Part shown: piece after piece, positions 9,201 to 17,766 of the stretch | Layout: the number at the start of each line of letters is the position of its first letter | Numbering within the stretch: position 1 is the stretch's first letter | From: SZUA-545 sp050297855 | Lineage (GTDB): Bacteria > Campylobacterota > Campylobacteria > Campylobacterales > SZUA-545 | DNA length: 64,000 nt | Assembly (NCBI GenBank): GCA_050297855.1 | Contig: JBNKTC010000010.1 | Span: 434,001 to 498,000 of the forward strand | Reading direction: 5' to 3' | Program-made: the position numbers and the translations under genes | Notes under the pieces: model-generated | The model's input: the letters and a program-made list of their open reading frames with translations, nothing else | Told to the model about the DNA's origin: nothing | Database searches by the model: none

Positions 9201-10175
9201 ATGAAAACGCACACAACCGTTTCACTGGTTTTGGCCACGTTGCTCATCGGCGGCACTCAGCTGCTTGCAGAGCCCGGAGATAACGGCGTCGACGGCGCCC
9301 ACGCCTGGAAAGAACCCGTCGAAAAGCGGGTCAAGCACACCGACGGTTTCGGAGACACCTACTACAGCTACTCCAAAGAGACACCCAAAGGGTGCGTCAA
9401 CAGCGCCGTCAAGAAATACTCCCAGCGCGTCAACCAAGCACCCAAAGAGGTGATTGAGGGGCTGCACGCCACCTTCGAGGCGGACAAGGCGCTGCGTGCC
9501 GAGGATGATGCCGGAACCATCAAAGCCCTCGCTACCGCCGATACCCAATTCAAAGCGGCCTTCAAAGCCAACCCCGACCTCAAAATGATTCCCGTCGACA
9601 CCGACATCGTCGTCGCGGGCATCGACGCCTCTCCCAACGAAATCAAAACGCTCCTACACTCCGCCGACAGCGCCATTACCGCGCATCGTACCCAGGAAGC
9701 CAGAGCGCTGCTAATGCCCCTGCGCGACGAAATAGACGTCACGACGCTCTACCTTCCCGCCGCTGCTTACGCGGACGCGGTATCAGCCGCACAAAAAGCC
9801 ATGACCAAAGGAGACCGCGTCGCGGCTTCCAAAGCCCTCGACACCGCCTTTGGCCTTCTGGTGAGCGACCGGCTCGTCATGCCCATCTCACTGCTTGACG
9901 CCCAGGCCCGGGTCGACGAGGCGGCCGCACTGGACAAAGAGGCGAAAACCCGCCGCTCCGAGCTGCTTGACACCGCCCTGGCGGATCTTCAAAAAGCGGA
10001 GCTGCTGGGCTATACCGGCAAACACTCTCAAGCCTATACCGATCTCTCCCGCCAGATCAAACAGATCAAGCTAGACCACAGCAGCGAAGCGGGCAAACTC
10101 TACCAATCCCTCAAGATCGATTTCAACAAACTCCTCGATGCCATCGAGGGAGAAGTCCCCTTCGTCGGAAGCTGA
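9201..10175 (+). CDS. YfdX-like secreted protein
   Basis: The 324-residue protein begins with a Sec signal peptide (charged start, hydrophobic core to about residue 22, cleavage near LLAEP), so it is probably periplasmic. The rest is mostly alanine-rich alpha-helix. Its repeated pattern of paired helices (ALLMPLRDEID.. then AAAYADAVSAAQKAMTKGD.. then ASKALDTAFGLL) resembles the YfdX family, linked in E. coli to the EvgA acid/drug-resistance regulon. The biochemical role of YfdX is not settled. A strong AGGAGGAG ribosome binding site precedes the ATG. The extra N-terminal 100 residues are less family-like. Confidence 0.65.
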   Translation: MKTHTTVSLVLATLLIGGTQLLAEPGDNGVDGAHAWKEPVEKRVKHTDGFGDTYYSYSKETPKGCVNSAVKKYSQRVNQAPKEVIEGLHATFEADKALRAEDDAGTIKALATADTQFKAAFKANPDLKMIPVDTDIVVAGIDASPNEIKTLLHSADSAITAHRTQEARALLMPLRDEIDVTTLYLPAAAYADAVSAAQKAMTKGDRVAASKALDTAFGLLVSDRLVMPISLLDAQARVDEAAALDKEAKTRRSELLDTALADLQKAELLGYTGKHSQAYTDLSRQIKQIKLDHSSEAGKLYQSLKIDFNKLLDAIEGEVPFVGS

Positions 10176-10219
10176 ACGTCGCACACACCGCTGTGCGCTA
10201 CGTCTGCGGGCAGTTATAC

Positions 10220-10225
10220 TATAAT
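10220..10225 (+). promoter_or_regulatory. TATAAT -10 box, apparently leaderless
   Basis: The box ends 6 bases before the ATG at 10232 and no ribosome binding site lies between, the same geometry as at 6944, 25954 and 61940. Confidence 0.5.
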
Positions 10226-10231
10226 TGCCCC

Positions 10232-11011
10232 ATGACATTCACGCCCATCGACACCCTCGACATTCCAGAACTCCAGATCTACCGCACCCTGCGGGACAAC
10301 GCCTGCACCGAAGACAACAGCTTCATCGCCGACAGTGCCAAGGTCGTCAACGTCCTGCTGCAGACCGGCATCACCGTGCGCAGCATTCTCGCCACTGAAG
10401 CCTACTATCGGGAGTTCGGCCACCTTATCGAAGCCCGGGACGAGCATCCCGTGCTCTATGTCGCGGACCGCAAGCTGATGGAGCAGATCGTCGGCCACAA
10501 GATCCACAACAACGTCATGATGCACGGCACCCGTCCCCCCGAACAAAACCTTGACGCCCTCGAAGACGGTATCCTGATGCTCGACCTGATCTCCAAAACG
10601 GAGAACGTGGGGCTTATGATCCGCAGTGCGGCGGCTTTGGGGGTGGGATCGCTGCTCTACCCCCGCAGCGGACCGCACCCCTACGGCCGCCGAGCGCTGC
10701 GGGTCTCCATGGGACACGCGAGCAAGCTCGACATCTGCGGTTACGACGATCTCGCAGAAACCATCGATGCCCTGAAACGGCGGGGCTACCGCCTCTTCGC
10801 CGCTGAAGCGACGGAGGAGGCCACGCCCCTGGGCGTGGTCACGGTGCCTGAAAAGTGGGTGCTGCTGATGGGCAATGAGGGAGAAGGATTGGCTCCCGAA
10901 GTGTGCGCACTGTGCGACGAGACCGTTATGATCGAGATGGTTCCCGATGTCCCGAGCCTCAACGTCGCCGTGGCCGCATCGGTCCTGATGTACCGCTTCT
11001 CAAACGCCTAG
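10232..11011 (+). CDS. TrmH/SpoU-family RNA 2'-O-methyltransferase
   Basis: The protein has 259 residues from the ATG at 10232; an in-frame start at 10193 would place the -10 box inside the gene. The N-terminal 100 residues look like an RNA-binding substrate domain. The SPOUT methyltransferase domain shows the usual motifs: NVGLMIRSAAALGV (motif 1), LLMGNEGEGL (motif 2) and EMVPDVPSLNVAVAASVLMY (motif 3), which forms the knotted SAM site. It should methylate a ribose 2'-OH in tRNA or rRNA; the target base cannot be told. Its stop overlaps the convergent Cdd1-like gene within CTAG. Confidence 0.88.
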   Translation: MTFTPIDTLDIPELQIYRTLRDNACTEDNSFIADSAKVVNVLLQTGITVRSILATEAYYREFGHLIEARDEHPVLYVADRKLMEQIVGHKIHNNVMMHGTRPPEQNLDALEDGILMLDLISKTENVGLMIRSAAALGVGSLLYPRSGPHPYGRRALRVSMGHASKLDICGYDDLAETIDALKRRGYRLFAAEATEEATPLGVVTVPEKWVLLMGNEGEGLAPEVCALCDETVMIEMVPDVPSLNVAVAASVLMYRFSNA

Positions 11012-11295
11012 AGATCGTAGTTCGCTTTGCGTATGGGGGTGTAGTGCCACCAGACCCGCGGCGGGTTACCGTCCATAAAGTCGGTGATGGAGAGAAAAAC
11101 GTCGAGCACGCAGGGGTCGGGACGCGCCCTGTCGAGTTCCCAAAGGACGTGGTAAAGCACCCAGGGGTCCGCCCCATGGAGGGCATCGGGGGTTTCGATC
11201 CCCAGACGCCGGAGATCGGCGGCAAGAGAGGGGCCGATATTGGGAAGGTCTGTCAATGTCCGGACCCGTTCCCGGACGACTTTCGACGGGTTCAT
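11008..11295 (-). CDS. helix-hairpin-helix 'pathogenicity locus' (Cdd1-like) protein
   Basis: The 95-residue soluble protein has an N-terminal HhH motif (LPNIGPSLAADLRRLGI), used elsewhere for sequence-independent DNA binding, then DP..LY, DPCVLDVF and a C-terminal WWHYTPIRKA. That combination matches the small Cdd1 family (Pfam 'Pathogenicity locus'). Its function is not established. The ATG follows AAGGGAG by 6 bases. The gene converges on the RNA methyltransferase with overlapping stops (CTAG), so neither can have a terminator between them. Confidence 0.8.
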   Translation of the reverse strand: MNPSKVVRERVRTLTDLPNIGPSLAADLRRLGIETPDALHGADPWVLYHVLWELDRARPDPCVLDVFLSITDFMDGNPPRVWWHYTPIRKANYDL

Positions 11296-11531
11296 AACGG
11301 CTCCCTTCCCCGCAGTTTTGCTTCATGCTATCTCCACTCCGCTGAAAAAGAGATAACCCGCACAAAGTAACATTTCGCACAGCTGTCGGTTTCAACAGGA
11401 GTTCTGTAAAATATCTGAATACATGGCGATAACTTCAAAAGTTTAGCGTCATCTGCATTCACACGTCGACTTCTGAACATTTTGCAAAATGAGGGGGATA
11501 TTTTGAAAGATACTCGGAGACGTCTGCACTG

Positions 11532-12497
11532 ATGCGCCGGCTATGCATCTGGATCATGCTGTGGTGTGCACTGCTTCCCCTTGCCGCCGCCGAAACCCCA
11601 GTTCCGGAAAAACGGATCGCCTACATCGTCTCCGATCTGCGGATCCCCTTCTGGGAGATCATGAGCCGGGGCATCCGCTCCAAGGCCGCCTCGCTCGATT
11701 ACAATGTCACCCTCTACAGCTCCGAAAACAGTCTGAAAACAGAGCTGGAACACACCGCCGACGTCACCCGCTCCAAATTCGACGGCATCGTCCTCTCCCC
11801 CATCAGCTCCTCCAGCGCCGCCACCGTACTCAAACTCGCTTCCCGCGCCCACATCCCCGTCGTCATCGCCGACATCGGCGCCGACAGCAGCGACTATGTC
11901 TCCTACATCTCCTCGGACAACCTCGACGGCGCCTACCAGATCGGGCGGGTGCTGACGCGGGAGATGAAAGCGCGCTCCTGGCAAGACGGCACCGTCGGCA
12001 TCATCGCCATTCCCCAGAAACGGGATAACGGCAAAGCCCGCACCGCCGGATTTATGCTCGCACTGCGCGAAGCGGGCATCCGAGGTTCCGGACTGCGTCA
12101 GCAGAGCGACTTCTCCTACCGGGAAACCTACGATTACGCCCGGGAGCTGATAGCCAAAGACCCCGATATCAGAGCCCTCTGGCTGCAGGGTTCCGACCGC
12201 TACCAGGGCGCCCTTGACGCCATCGAAGACGCAGGCAGAACCGGCGAGATCCTGCTGATCTGTTTCGATGCGGAACCCGAATTCATCGACCTGATTCCCG
12301 AGGGGGTGCTCGTCGGCGCTGCGATGCAGCAGCCTTTTATGATGGGGGAACAGGCCGTTTCGGTCCTGGACGAGGCCCTCCGCGGCAAAGCTGTCACTAA
12401 GGAGATCCAGCTTCCCATCCTCCCCATCTCCAAAGAGAACATCGAGGCGAATCTCCCCGTCATACGCCGCAATGTTCTGGGTATGGAGCAGCAGTAG
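11532..12497 (+). CDS. periplasmic sugar/autoinducer-type binding protein
   Basis: The 321-residue protein has a cleavable signal peptide (to about residue 20, ending LAAA) followed by a Peripla_BP_4 fold like RbsB and LuxP. It opens with IAYIVSDLRIPFWEIMSRGI and has FDGIVLSPISSSSA and IPVVIADIG in the expected hinge and ligand-site positions. No ABC transporter permease or ATPase lies nearby. Instead the next gene, 4 bases downstream, is a membrane PAS-GGDEF-EAL sensor. By analogy with LuxP-LuxQ and NspS-MbaA, it probably presents a ligand to that sensor and does not feed a transporter. The ligand is unknown. Confidence 0.85.
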   Translation: MRRLCIWIMLWCALLPLAAAETPVPEKRIAYIVSDLRIPFWEIMSRGIRSKAASLDYNVTLYSSENSLKTELEHTADVTRSKFDGIVLSPISSSSAATVLKLASRAHIPVVIADIGADSSDYVSYISSDNLDGAYQIGRVLTREMKARSWQDGTVGIIAIPQKRDNGKARTAGFMLALREAGIRGSGLRQQSDFSYRETYDYARELIAKDPDIRALWLQGSDRYQGALDAIEDAGRTGEILLICFDAEPEFIDLIPEGVLVGAAMQQPFMMGEQAVSVLDEALRGKAVTKEIQLPILPISKENIEANLPVIRRNVLGMEQQ

Positions 12498-12501
12498 GGC
12501 C

Positions 12502-15333
12502 ATGATCGGATCACGCAGACCCCTCTATCTCATCGTCTTCCTCAGCACAGCGCTGGTCGTCGCCCTCTTCATGGGGGCCTTCACCTACCACCTCTACGAC
12601 ACCACCAAAAAACGCCTCTACTCCAATCTCGAACGCGATTCGAAAATGACCCTTTCCTCCCTCCAAAAGAGCCTTGCCTACTTCATCGAAGCCTACGCCG
12701 TCAAGGAGTACGAGCTGCTGGTAGCCAACGAAATGCAGCGCCGGGACTTCCTCGCCATCATCGTCGAAGACGCCAATATGGCCAAGATTCTCGGCGAGCC
12801 CTTCCGCAGCGGGACCGTTCGCACCGGAACCGACACACTGGAGGAGTACGCGCCCGACAATCTGCGCCACCGCAATCTGCTGCAGCAGTGCTACCGAAGC
12901 CACACGGTCGATGTCACAACGACATCTGGCGCAGCGATCGGAAGCGTCATGCTCTGCAGTACCGACCGCCATATCCGGGAGGAGCTCGAACTCCTGCTGC
13001 TGCAATCCTCGAGCATTGCGGTGCTCATAGCGACGATGCTCATTCTGGTGCTCTTTGTCCTGCTGCGCCGCCTCGTCCTCACCCCCCTGTCCAACGTGGC
13101 AGCCAGCATCTCCTACTGCGACAGCGACGGCATACCGCTGAACAACGTCGACGAACACGGCTCCCGGGAACTTGAGCAGCTCTCCAAAAGCATCAACCGC
13201 ATGATCGACTCCGTCCACACCTATCGCGAACGCGAGCAACAAACCATCCAGGAACTTGAAAAGGAGCGTCGCCGGTTTGCCCTTGCCGTCGAAGGCTCCC
13301 AGGACGGCCTCTGGGACTGGGACACGTCCACGGACACCATCTTCTTCTCTCGGCAGTGGAAAGCGATGCTGGGGTATGAAGAGGAGGAGATCGGAGACAC
13401 CTTCGAAGAGTGGCACAGCCGGGTCCACCCCGACGATATCGATGGCGTCATGAAGGCGGTTCAGGCCCATCTCCGCGGCGAAACCGGCGTCTACGAAAGC
13501 CGCCACCGCCTGCAGTGCAAGGACGGCAGCTGGAAATGGATTCTCGACCGGGGCAAAGCGGAATTCGACGCTACCGGCAGAGCGGTCCGGGTGGTCGGTT
13601 TCCATACCGACATCACCGAAGAGATGCACCACCAGGAAGCCCTTGAACACAGTGCCAAGCACGACAGTCTCACCCACCTGCCCAACCGTTTCCTCTTCAA
13701 CGAGCTGATCCAGAACGCCGTCTACCGGGCCCAGCGCAACGGCACCAAGATCGCCATACTCTACGTGGACCTCGACGGCTTCAAGGAGATCAACGACGAC
13801 TATGGCCATGAAGTGGGTGACGTCGTCCTCGTGGAGACTGGCTGGCGTCTCTCCCAGCTGCTGCGCAAAGAGGATATTCTCGCCCGGCTGGGAGGTGACG
13901 AATTTATCATCGCCGTCTCCGAACTGGCGCACAATGACGCGGTCGTTCCCCTGCTCAAGCGGATCATCCAGGATATCAACCAGCCCATCTTCTATCAGAA
14001 CGACTCGATTCAGACCCTGCAGGTCTCCGCCAGCATCGGAGTAAGCTTCTTCCCCCAGAAACGCGACCTCGGTCCCGACGCCCTGCTGCGCCAGGCGGAC
14101 CAGGCGATGTACGAAGCGAAGAAGCTCGGCAAAAACCGTTACCGCTTCTTTAACCTTGAAGCTGACGCGACGATGCAGGAGCAGCTCAAACAGCTCGATG
14201 CCTTCGGCCGTGCGATCCGGGAGGACACGCTGGAACTCTACTTTCAGCCTAAGGTGGAGATGCGCGAAAACCGTATTTTGGGATTCGAGGCCCTGCTGCG
14301 CTGGAACCACCCCAAGCACGGGCTCCTCCCCCCCGATGCCTTCCTACCCTATATCGGGGAGGAGCGGGCGATCATGCTCGAACTCGGCCGCTGGGTGTTT
14401 GAACATGCATTCCGACAGCTGGCAGCGTGGCAGGCGCAAGGCTACGACTTTACCCTCAGCGTCAATATCAGTTCCCATGAGTTCAACAACGACGAGACCC
14501 TCACCCTGCTGGCGGAACTGCTCGAACGCTACGCCATCAATCCCTCCCGACTCGAACTGGAGATCCTGGAGACCCATGCCCTCGAAGATATCCGGCAGGC
14601 CCATACGATGATCCGCAAATGTCAGGCCTTGGGCTTCAGCATCGCCCTGGACGACTTCGGCACCGGCTACTCCACCCTGAGCTACCTCAAAGAGCTTCCC
14701 GTCGATACCCTCAAGATCGATAAAAGTTTCGTCATAGAGATGCTCTACGACAGTGGTAGCTTCTCCATCCTCGAAGCGGCGATGGGACTGGCCCAGGCCT
14801 TTCGCTGCCGGGTCGTCGCCGAAGGAGTGGAATCCGAAGAGCACGGTATCATGCTGATCCAGCTGGGGTGCACCATCGGCCAGGGGTATGCCATCGCCCG
14901 TCCCATGCCCGCCGATGCTGTCGAACCCTGGATCGCCACCTGGAACGCCTTCAACAGCTGGCAGACAACCGCAGCGCTCCCCTCGCGCAAACTGACGGTC
15001 CTTATCGCCACCGTCGAACACCGCCAATGGATCCGGATGCTCGAAGCGCACATCGATGCCCCCGAATCGCTCCCCCTGCCCGAGCTGGACAGTTCGAAAT
15101 GCCGCTTCGGCGTCTGGCTCAAACGCGATGCCTCCCGGGAGCTTTCCAACGCCAATGCCCTCGCTTCCCTGCGTGCCCTTCACGAAGAGATCCATACTCG
15201 GGCCAAAGCACTCGAACACTCCCGGGACCCCGCCATAATGAACGACATCCGCCGCATCCACCAGGAAATTCTGAAGCACCTCGAACAGAACCTGCCCCAG
15301 TTCAAAGACACCCTGAACAGTGACGCTTTCTAA
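12502..15333 (+). CDS. membrane PAS-GGDEF-EAL sensor with C-terminal zinc-binding CZB domain
   Basis: The protein has 943 residues from the ATG 4 bases after the binding-protein stop. In order: membrane helix 7-30, periplasmic region of about 140 residues, membrane helix 171-193, HAMP, coiled coil, PAS/PAC (about 258-378), GGDEF (about 385-550, motif 464-468), EAL (about 565-815, motif 596-598) and CZB (about 830-935). The I-site RKED (455-458) matches RxxD and the phosphodiesterase residues are present (NISSHEF, LEILET, DDFGTGYS, KIDKSF, AEGVE). The CZB part has EHRQW, KCRFG and LHEEIH, the His-Cys-His-His zinc pattern known from chemoreceptors and DgcZ. It probably integrates binding-protein, PAS and zinc/oxidant inputs into c-di-GMP turnover. 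Confidence 0.9.
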   Translation: MIGSRRPLYLIVFLSTALVVALFMGAFTYHLYDTTKKRLYSNLERDSKMTLSSLQKSLAYFIEAYAVKEYELLVANEMQRRDFLAIIVEDANMAKILGEPFRSGTVRTGTDTLEEYAPDNLRHRNLLQQCYRSHTVDVTTTSGAAIGSVMLCSTDRHIREELELLLLQSSSIAVLIATMLILVLFVLLRRLVLTPLSNVAASISYCDSDGIPLNNVDEHGSRELEQLSKSINRMIDSVHTYREREQQTIQELEKERRRFALAVEGSQDGLWDWDTSTDTIFFSRQWKAMLGYEEEEIGDTFEEWHSRVHPDDIDGVMKAVQAHLRGETGVYESRHRLQCKDGSWKWILDRGKAEFDATGRAVRVVGFHTDITEEMHHQEALEHSAKHDSLTHLPNRFLFNELIQNAVYRAQRNGTKIAILYVDLDGFKEINDDYGHEVGDVVLVETGWRLSQLLRKEDILARLGGDEFIIAVSELAHNDAVVPLLKRIIQDINQPIFYQNDSIQTLQVSASIGVSFFPQKRDLGPDALLRQADQAMYEAKKLGKNRYRFFNLEADATMQEQLKQLDAFGRAIREDTLELYFQPKVEMRENRILGFEALLRWNHPKHGLLPPDAFLPYIGEERAIMLELGRWVFEHAFRQLAAWQAQGYDFTLSVNISSHEFNNDETLTLLAELLERYAINPSRLELEILETHALEDIRQAHTMIRKCQALGFSIALDDFGTGYSTLSYLKELPVDTLKIDKSFVIEMLYDSGSFSILEAAMGLAQAFRCRVVAEGVESEEHGIMLIQLGCTIGQGYAIARPMPADAVEPWIATWNAFNSWQTTAALPSRKLTVLIATVEHRQWIRMLEAHIDAPESLPLPELDSSKCRFGVWLKRDASRELSNANALASLRALHEEIHTRAKALEHSRDPAIMNDIRRIHQEILKHLEQNLPQFKDTLNSDAF

Positions 15334-15443
15334 GCGGAGCCCTTTGTGCTTAAATCCCTCAACCAATCTGAAACCATGGCCGTTGCATTAAAATAACTTC
15401 AGTATCGTTATACAGATTGCCTATGAACAGAGGAGAGCAGTGG

Positions 15444-16109
15444 ATGAGAGCGATATTATTGATCGTGCTAACAGCCGTCTGGCTTCAGGGAGCAGACCTT
15501 GCCTGGCTGCAAAACAAAAAGCTTAATGTCAAGCACGTCGACGGCAACACCTATGTCGTGACGCGCTTTATCAAGCGAGAGTGTGCAGGGATCGGGGTCC
15601 TGCCCGACGAGATATGGAAACGCAAGGAGGTCAAACCCGCCTGCATCCAGCCGCTGGTGACCAGCGTCGGATCGATCTCGATGATGCATGTCTCCGAGGG
15701 GGTAGAAACGTTCGGGGAACTGGAGGTGATGGCCTACATTAAGGCGATGGGCAGCGGCAAGACGAAGATGCTCATCGACACCCGTTCCGCCGACTGGTAC
15801 GATTACGAGACCATTCCCGGCGCCGTCAATGTCTGGTACAAGGTCTTGATCAAATACAATCTTTTTGACGAGGATTTCCGGGCATTTCTAGAGTTGATCC
15901 ACGCCAAAGAGGTCGGCCGGGGAAAATTCGACTTTTCCCAATCTCCGGAGCTGCTGATGTTCTGCAACGGACCGTGGTGTACCCAATCTCCGCAGGCCAT
16001 CACGGCCCTGCTGCGGCTGGGCTACCCGGCGGAAAAGCTGAAGTGGTACCGGGGCGGGATGCACGACTGGAAAAGTCTCTCCATGACGACGACCCTGTAT
16101 CAGCCGTAA
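15444..16109 (+). CDS. secreted rhodanese-domain protein
   Basis: The 221-residue protein starts with a signal peptide (MRAILLIVLTAVWLQG). I chose the ATG at 15444 because AGAGGAG lies about 9 bases upstream and the signal peptide begins there. The rhodanese domain occupies roughly residues 90-215: LIDTRSADWYDYETIPGAVN is the usual DxR/H-PGA region, and the active-site loop MFCNGPWC supplies the catalytic cysteine. It may transfer sulfane sulfur or act in redox handling in the periplasm. Sulfur-metabolising Campylobacterota have many such proteins. Its stop lies in a palindrome that also encodes the stop of the convergent yjdM gene. Confidence 0.85.
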   Translation: MRAILLIVLTAVWLQGADLAWLQNKKLNVKHVDGNTYVVTRFIKRECAGIGVLPDEIWKRKEVKPACIQPLVTSVGSISMMHVSEGVETFGELEVMAYIKAMGSGKTKMLIDTRSADWYDYETIPGAVNVWYKVLIKYNLFDEDFRAFLELIHAKEVGRGKFDFSQSPELLMFCNGPWCTQSPQAITALLRLGYPAEKLKWYRGGMHDWKSLSMTTTLYQP

Positions 16110-16119
16110 CCGCGGTTAC
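16106..16119. repeat. 14-bp perfect palindrome containing both convergent stop codons
   Basis: GTAACCGCGGTTAC supplies TAA to the rhodanese gene on one strand (16107-16109) and TAA to yjdM on the other (16116-16118). It may also form a short 3' hairpin. Confidence 0.8.
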
Positions 16120-16457
16120 ACCTTCTTGACGAACTCCGACTTCAGGCCGATCGCACCGACGCCGGGGATCTTGCAATCGAGGTTGTGGTCGCTGTCGAAG
16201 TTGAGCTTGATGCCCTTGACTTTGGTCCCGACCTTGATGTCGGAAGAAGCGCCTTTGAGTTTGAGGTCTTTGATGACCGTCACTGTATCGCCGTCTGCCA
16301 GGGGCGTGCCGTTGGCGTCACGGATGACAGCCGCGTCCGCTTCGGCTTCCGCCGCGACCTTCGACCATTCGTGACCGCATTCGGGACAGACGTAAAGTTC
16401 ACCGTCTTCGTAGGTGTATTCGCTCCCGCATTCGGGACATTTGGGTAGTTGTTCCAT
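16116..16457 (-). CDS. yjdM: YjdM/PhnA-family zinc-ribbon protein
   Basis: The 113-residue protein has an N-terminal zinc ribbon of two CPEC motifs (residues 7-10 and 24-27). A PhnA/YjdM domain follows, with DGDTVTVIKDLKLKGAS near the middle and a C-terminal LKSEFVKKV, matching the family along its full length. The family was named from the E. coli phn region but is not required for phosphonate breakdown; its real role is unclear. The start chosen is the ATG at 16457, preceded by AAAGGA. The gene is convergent with the rhodanese gene, with only 6 bases between their stops. Confidence 0.9.
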   Translation of the reverse strand: MEQLPKCPECGSEYTYEDGELYVCPECGHEWSKVAAEAEADAAVIRDANGTPLADGDTVTVIKDLKLKGASSDIKVGTKVKGIKLNFDSDHNLDCKIPGVGAIGLKSEFVKKV

Positions 16458-16575
16458 ACGTATCCTTTGAGAACCCATCTCAAATATCCCTGACGTCAGG
16501 CGTTTTGAGATGGGTTTTTGAAACCGTATTCTACCGGGGTAGAGGTATCAGGAGACTTATGCGGAGACGTTTTGC

Positions 16576-16581
16576 TACAAT
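16576..16581 (+). promoter_or_regulatory. TACAAT -10 box that decides the start of the dehydrogenase-like gene
   Basis: GCTACAAT overlaps an in-frame ATG at 16580, which therefore cannot be the start if this promoter is used. GAGGAA follows at 16599-16604, 8 bases before a TTG at 16613. Confidence 0.45.
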
Positions 16582-16612
16582 GACGGCATCCCAAACCCGA
16601 GGAACGTCTCTT

Positions 16613-17593
16613 TTGGACCCGACCATCGCCGCTTACCGCCAACGACTCGCCCCGGCCCTCGAACGACTCCGCGGCCTCGACCTTCCGCGCCTCGACACCG
16701 ATGTTTCGGCCCTGGAGGAAGCTTTCGCCCTCGCTTACGACGCCGGGCTATTTGAACTGCATGCCTATCCTGCCGCACTGCAAAACCTGCTCAAACTCGA
16801 ACTCTTCAGCGCGCTGTGTCCTCTCTCTGGCAGTCTCGCCTTTTTGGGCATCCAGATCCTGGCCGCCAACCGCATCATGCAAAGCAATGGCTTCCCGGCG
16901 GCCGAGCACTATTACCGCCGCCGCTGCGGCATCGCCGTCAACCACCTGCGCGCCCCGGTAACCGTCGTCGGTTCCGAACGCACGTCGGAGGGCTACCGCC
17001 TCAGCGGCCGCCTCACCTGGGCCAGCGGCTACAGGATCTTCGACACCCTCCTGATCGGCTTCCACCACGAGGGAAACGAACTGCAAGCCGTTGTCCCCTT
17101 CGAACCGCAGCCGGGGTTTGAGATCAGTACGCCCGAACCCACTTTCGTCGGAAACGGCATGCAGACCGTCACCATCGACCTGGGGCATTACTTTCTTCCC
17201 GACAGCGCCGTCGTCTGCTCCCACCCCATCGGCCGCTACACCGTCAGGAAGTCAGTCTCCAAGACTGTTCATATGGCCCTCTACGGGACCGGACTGGGGA
17301 TCGTGGACGCCATCGACGACGCCGAGACACAAACCACCGCCGCCAAACGCCTCGAAAGCATGCGCCAGGCGTTTATGGCTACCGATGACGGAGAAACGAT
17401 GGACGAGCTGCGCATCACCCTCTTTCAGACGCTGCTGCAGAGCGTCACAACGGGCATGATCCTCAACGGCGGTCGTTCGATTCTTCTGCAAGAGCAGCTT
17501 CAGCGCTACTACCGGGAGCTGATCATGTTCAACTCCAACGGGCTCAACGACGCCATCAAGGGACGCTTCAAAGCAACCTATCTGCAGCGCTAG
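16613..17593 (+). CDS. acyl-CoA dehydrogenase-like flavoprotein
   Basis: This protein has 326 residues from a TTG start (16613) chosen because GAGGAA precedes it and an in-frame ATG at 16580 lies inside the putative -10 box. The N-terminal helical part is followed by a beta region with GYRLSGRLTWASGYRIFDTLLIG, typical of the acyl-CoA dehydrogenase or HsaA-type hydroxylase middle domain. The C-terminal helices end GLNDAIKGRF. It may oxidise or hydroxylate an acyl-type substrate using a flavin. It is shorter than classical dehydrogenases (about 380), no acyl-CoA pathway neighbours are seen and the catalytic base cannot be placed. The assignment is at fold level only. Confidence 0.55.
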   Translation: MDPTIAAYRQRLAPALERLRGLDLPRLDTDVSALEEAFALAYDAGLFELHAYPAALQNLLKLELFSALCPLSGSLAFLGIQILAANRIMQSNGFPAAEHYYRRRCGIAVNHLRAPVTVVGSERTSEGYRLSGRLTWASGYRIFDTLLIGFHHEGNELQAVVPFEPQPGFEISTPEPTFVGNGMQTVTIDLGHYFLPDSAVVCSHPIGRYTVRKSVSKTVHMALYGTGLGIVDAIDDAETQTTAAKRLESMRQAFMATDDGETMDELRITLFQTLLQSVTTGMILNGGRSILLQEQLQRYYRELIMFNSNGLNDAIKGRFKATYLQR

Positions 17594-17723
17594 CTTCCAG
17601 GCTGCTTTCCGGCGATTGCCGTATCGTCCGGCCCCCTGTTTCCAGGCTGCCCCTTTGTCAACCGCATCACCGATCTTCTCCGCTTTTCTCCCGATCCGCT
17701 CCGCCCGGCAATAAAAAACGTGC

Positions 17724-17729
17724 TATCAT
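17724..17729 (+). promoter_or_regulatory. TATCAT -10-like box upstream of the DUF2235 gene
   Basis: GCTATCAT lies 37 bases before the ATG at 17767, in a short AT-rich stretch (AATAAAAAACG) between GC-rich genes. Confidence 0.4.
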
Positions 17730-17766
17730 GATATCCAACATGATTATTTCCCATAAGGAGTTCCCG

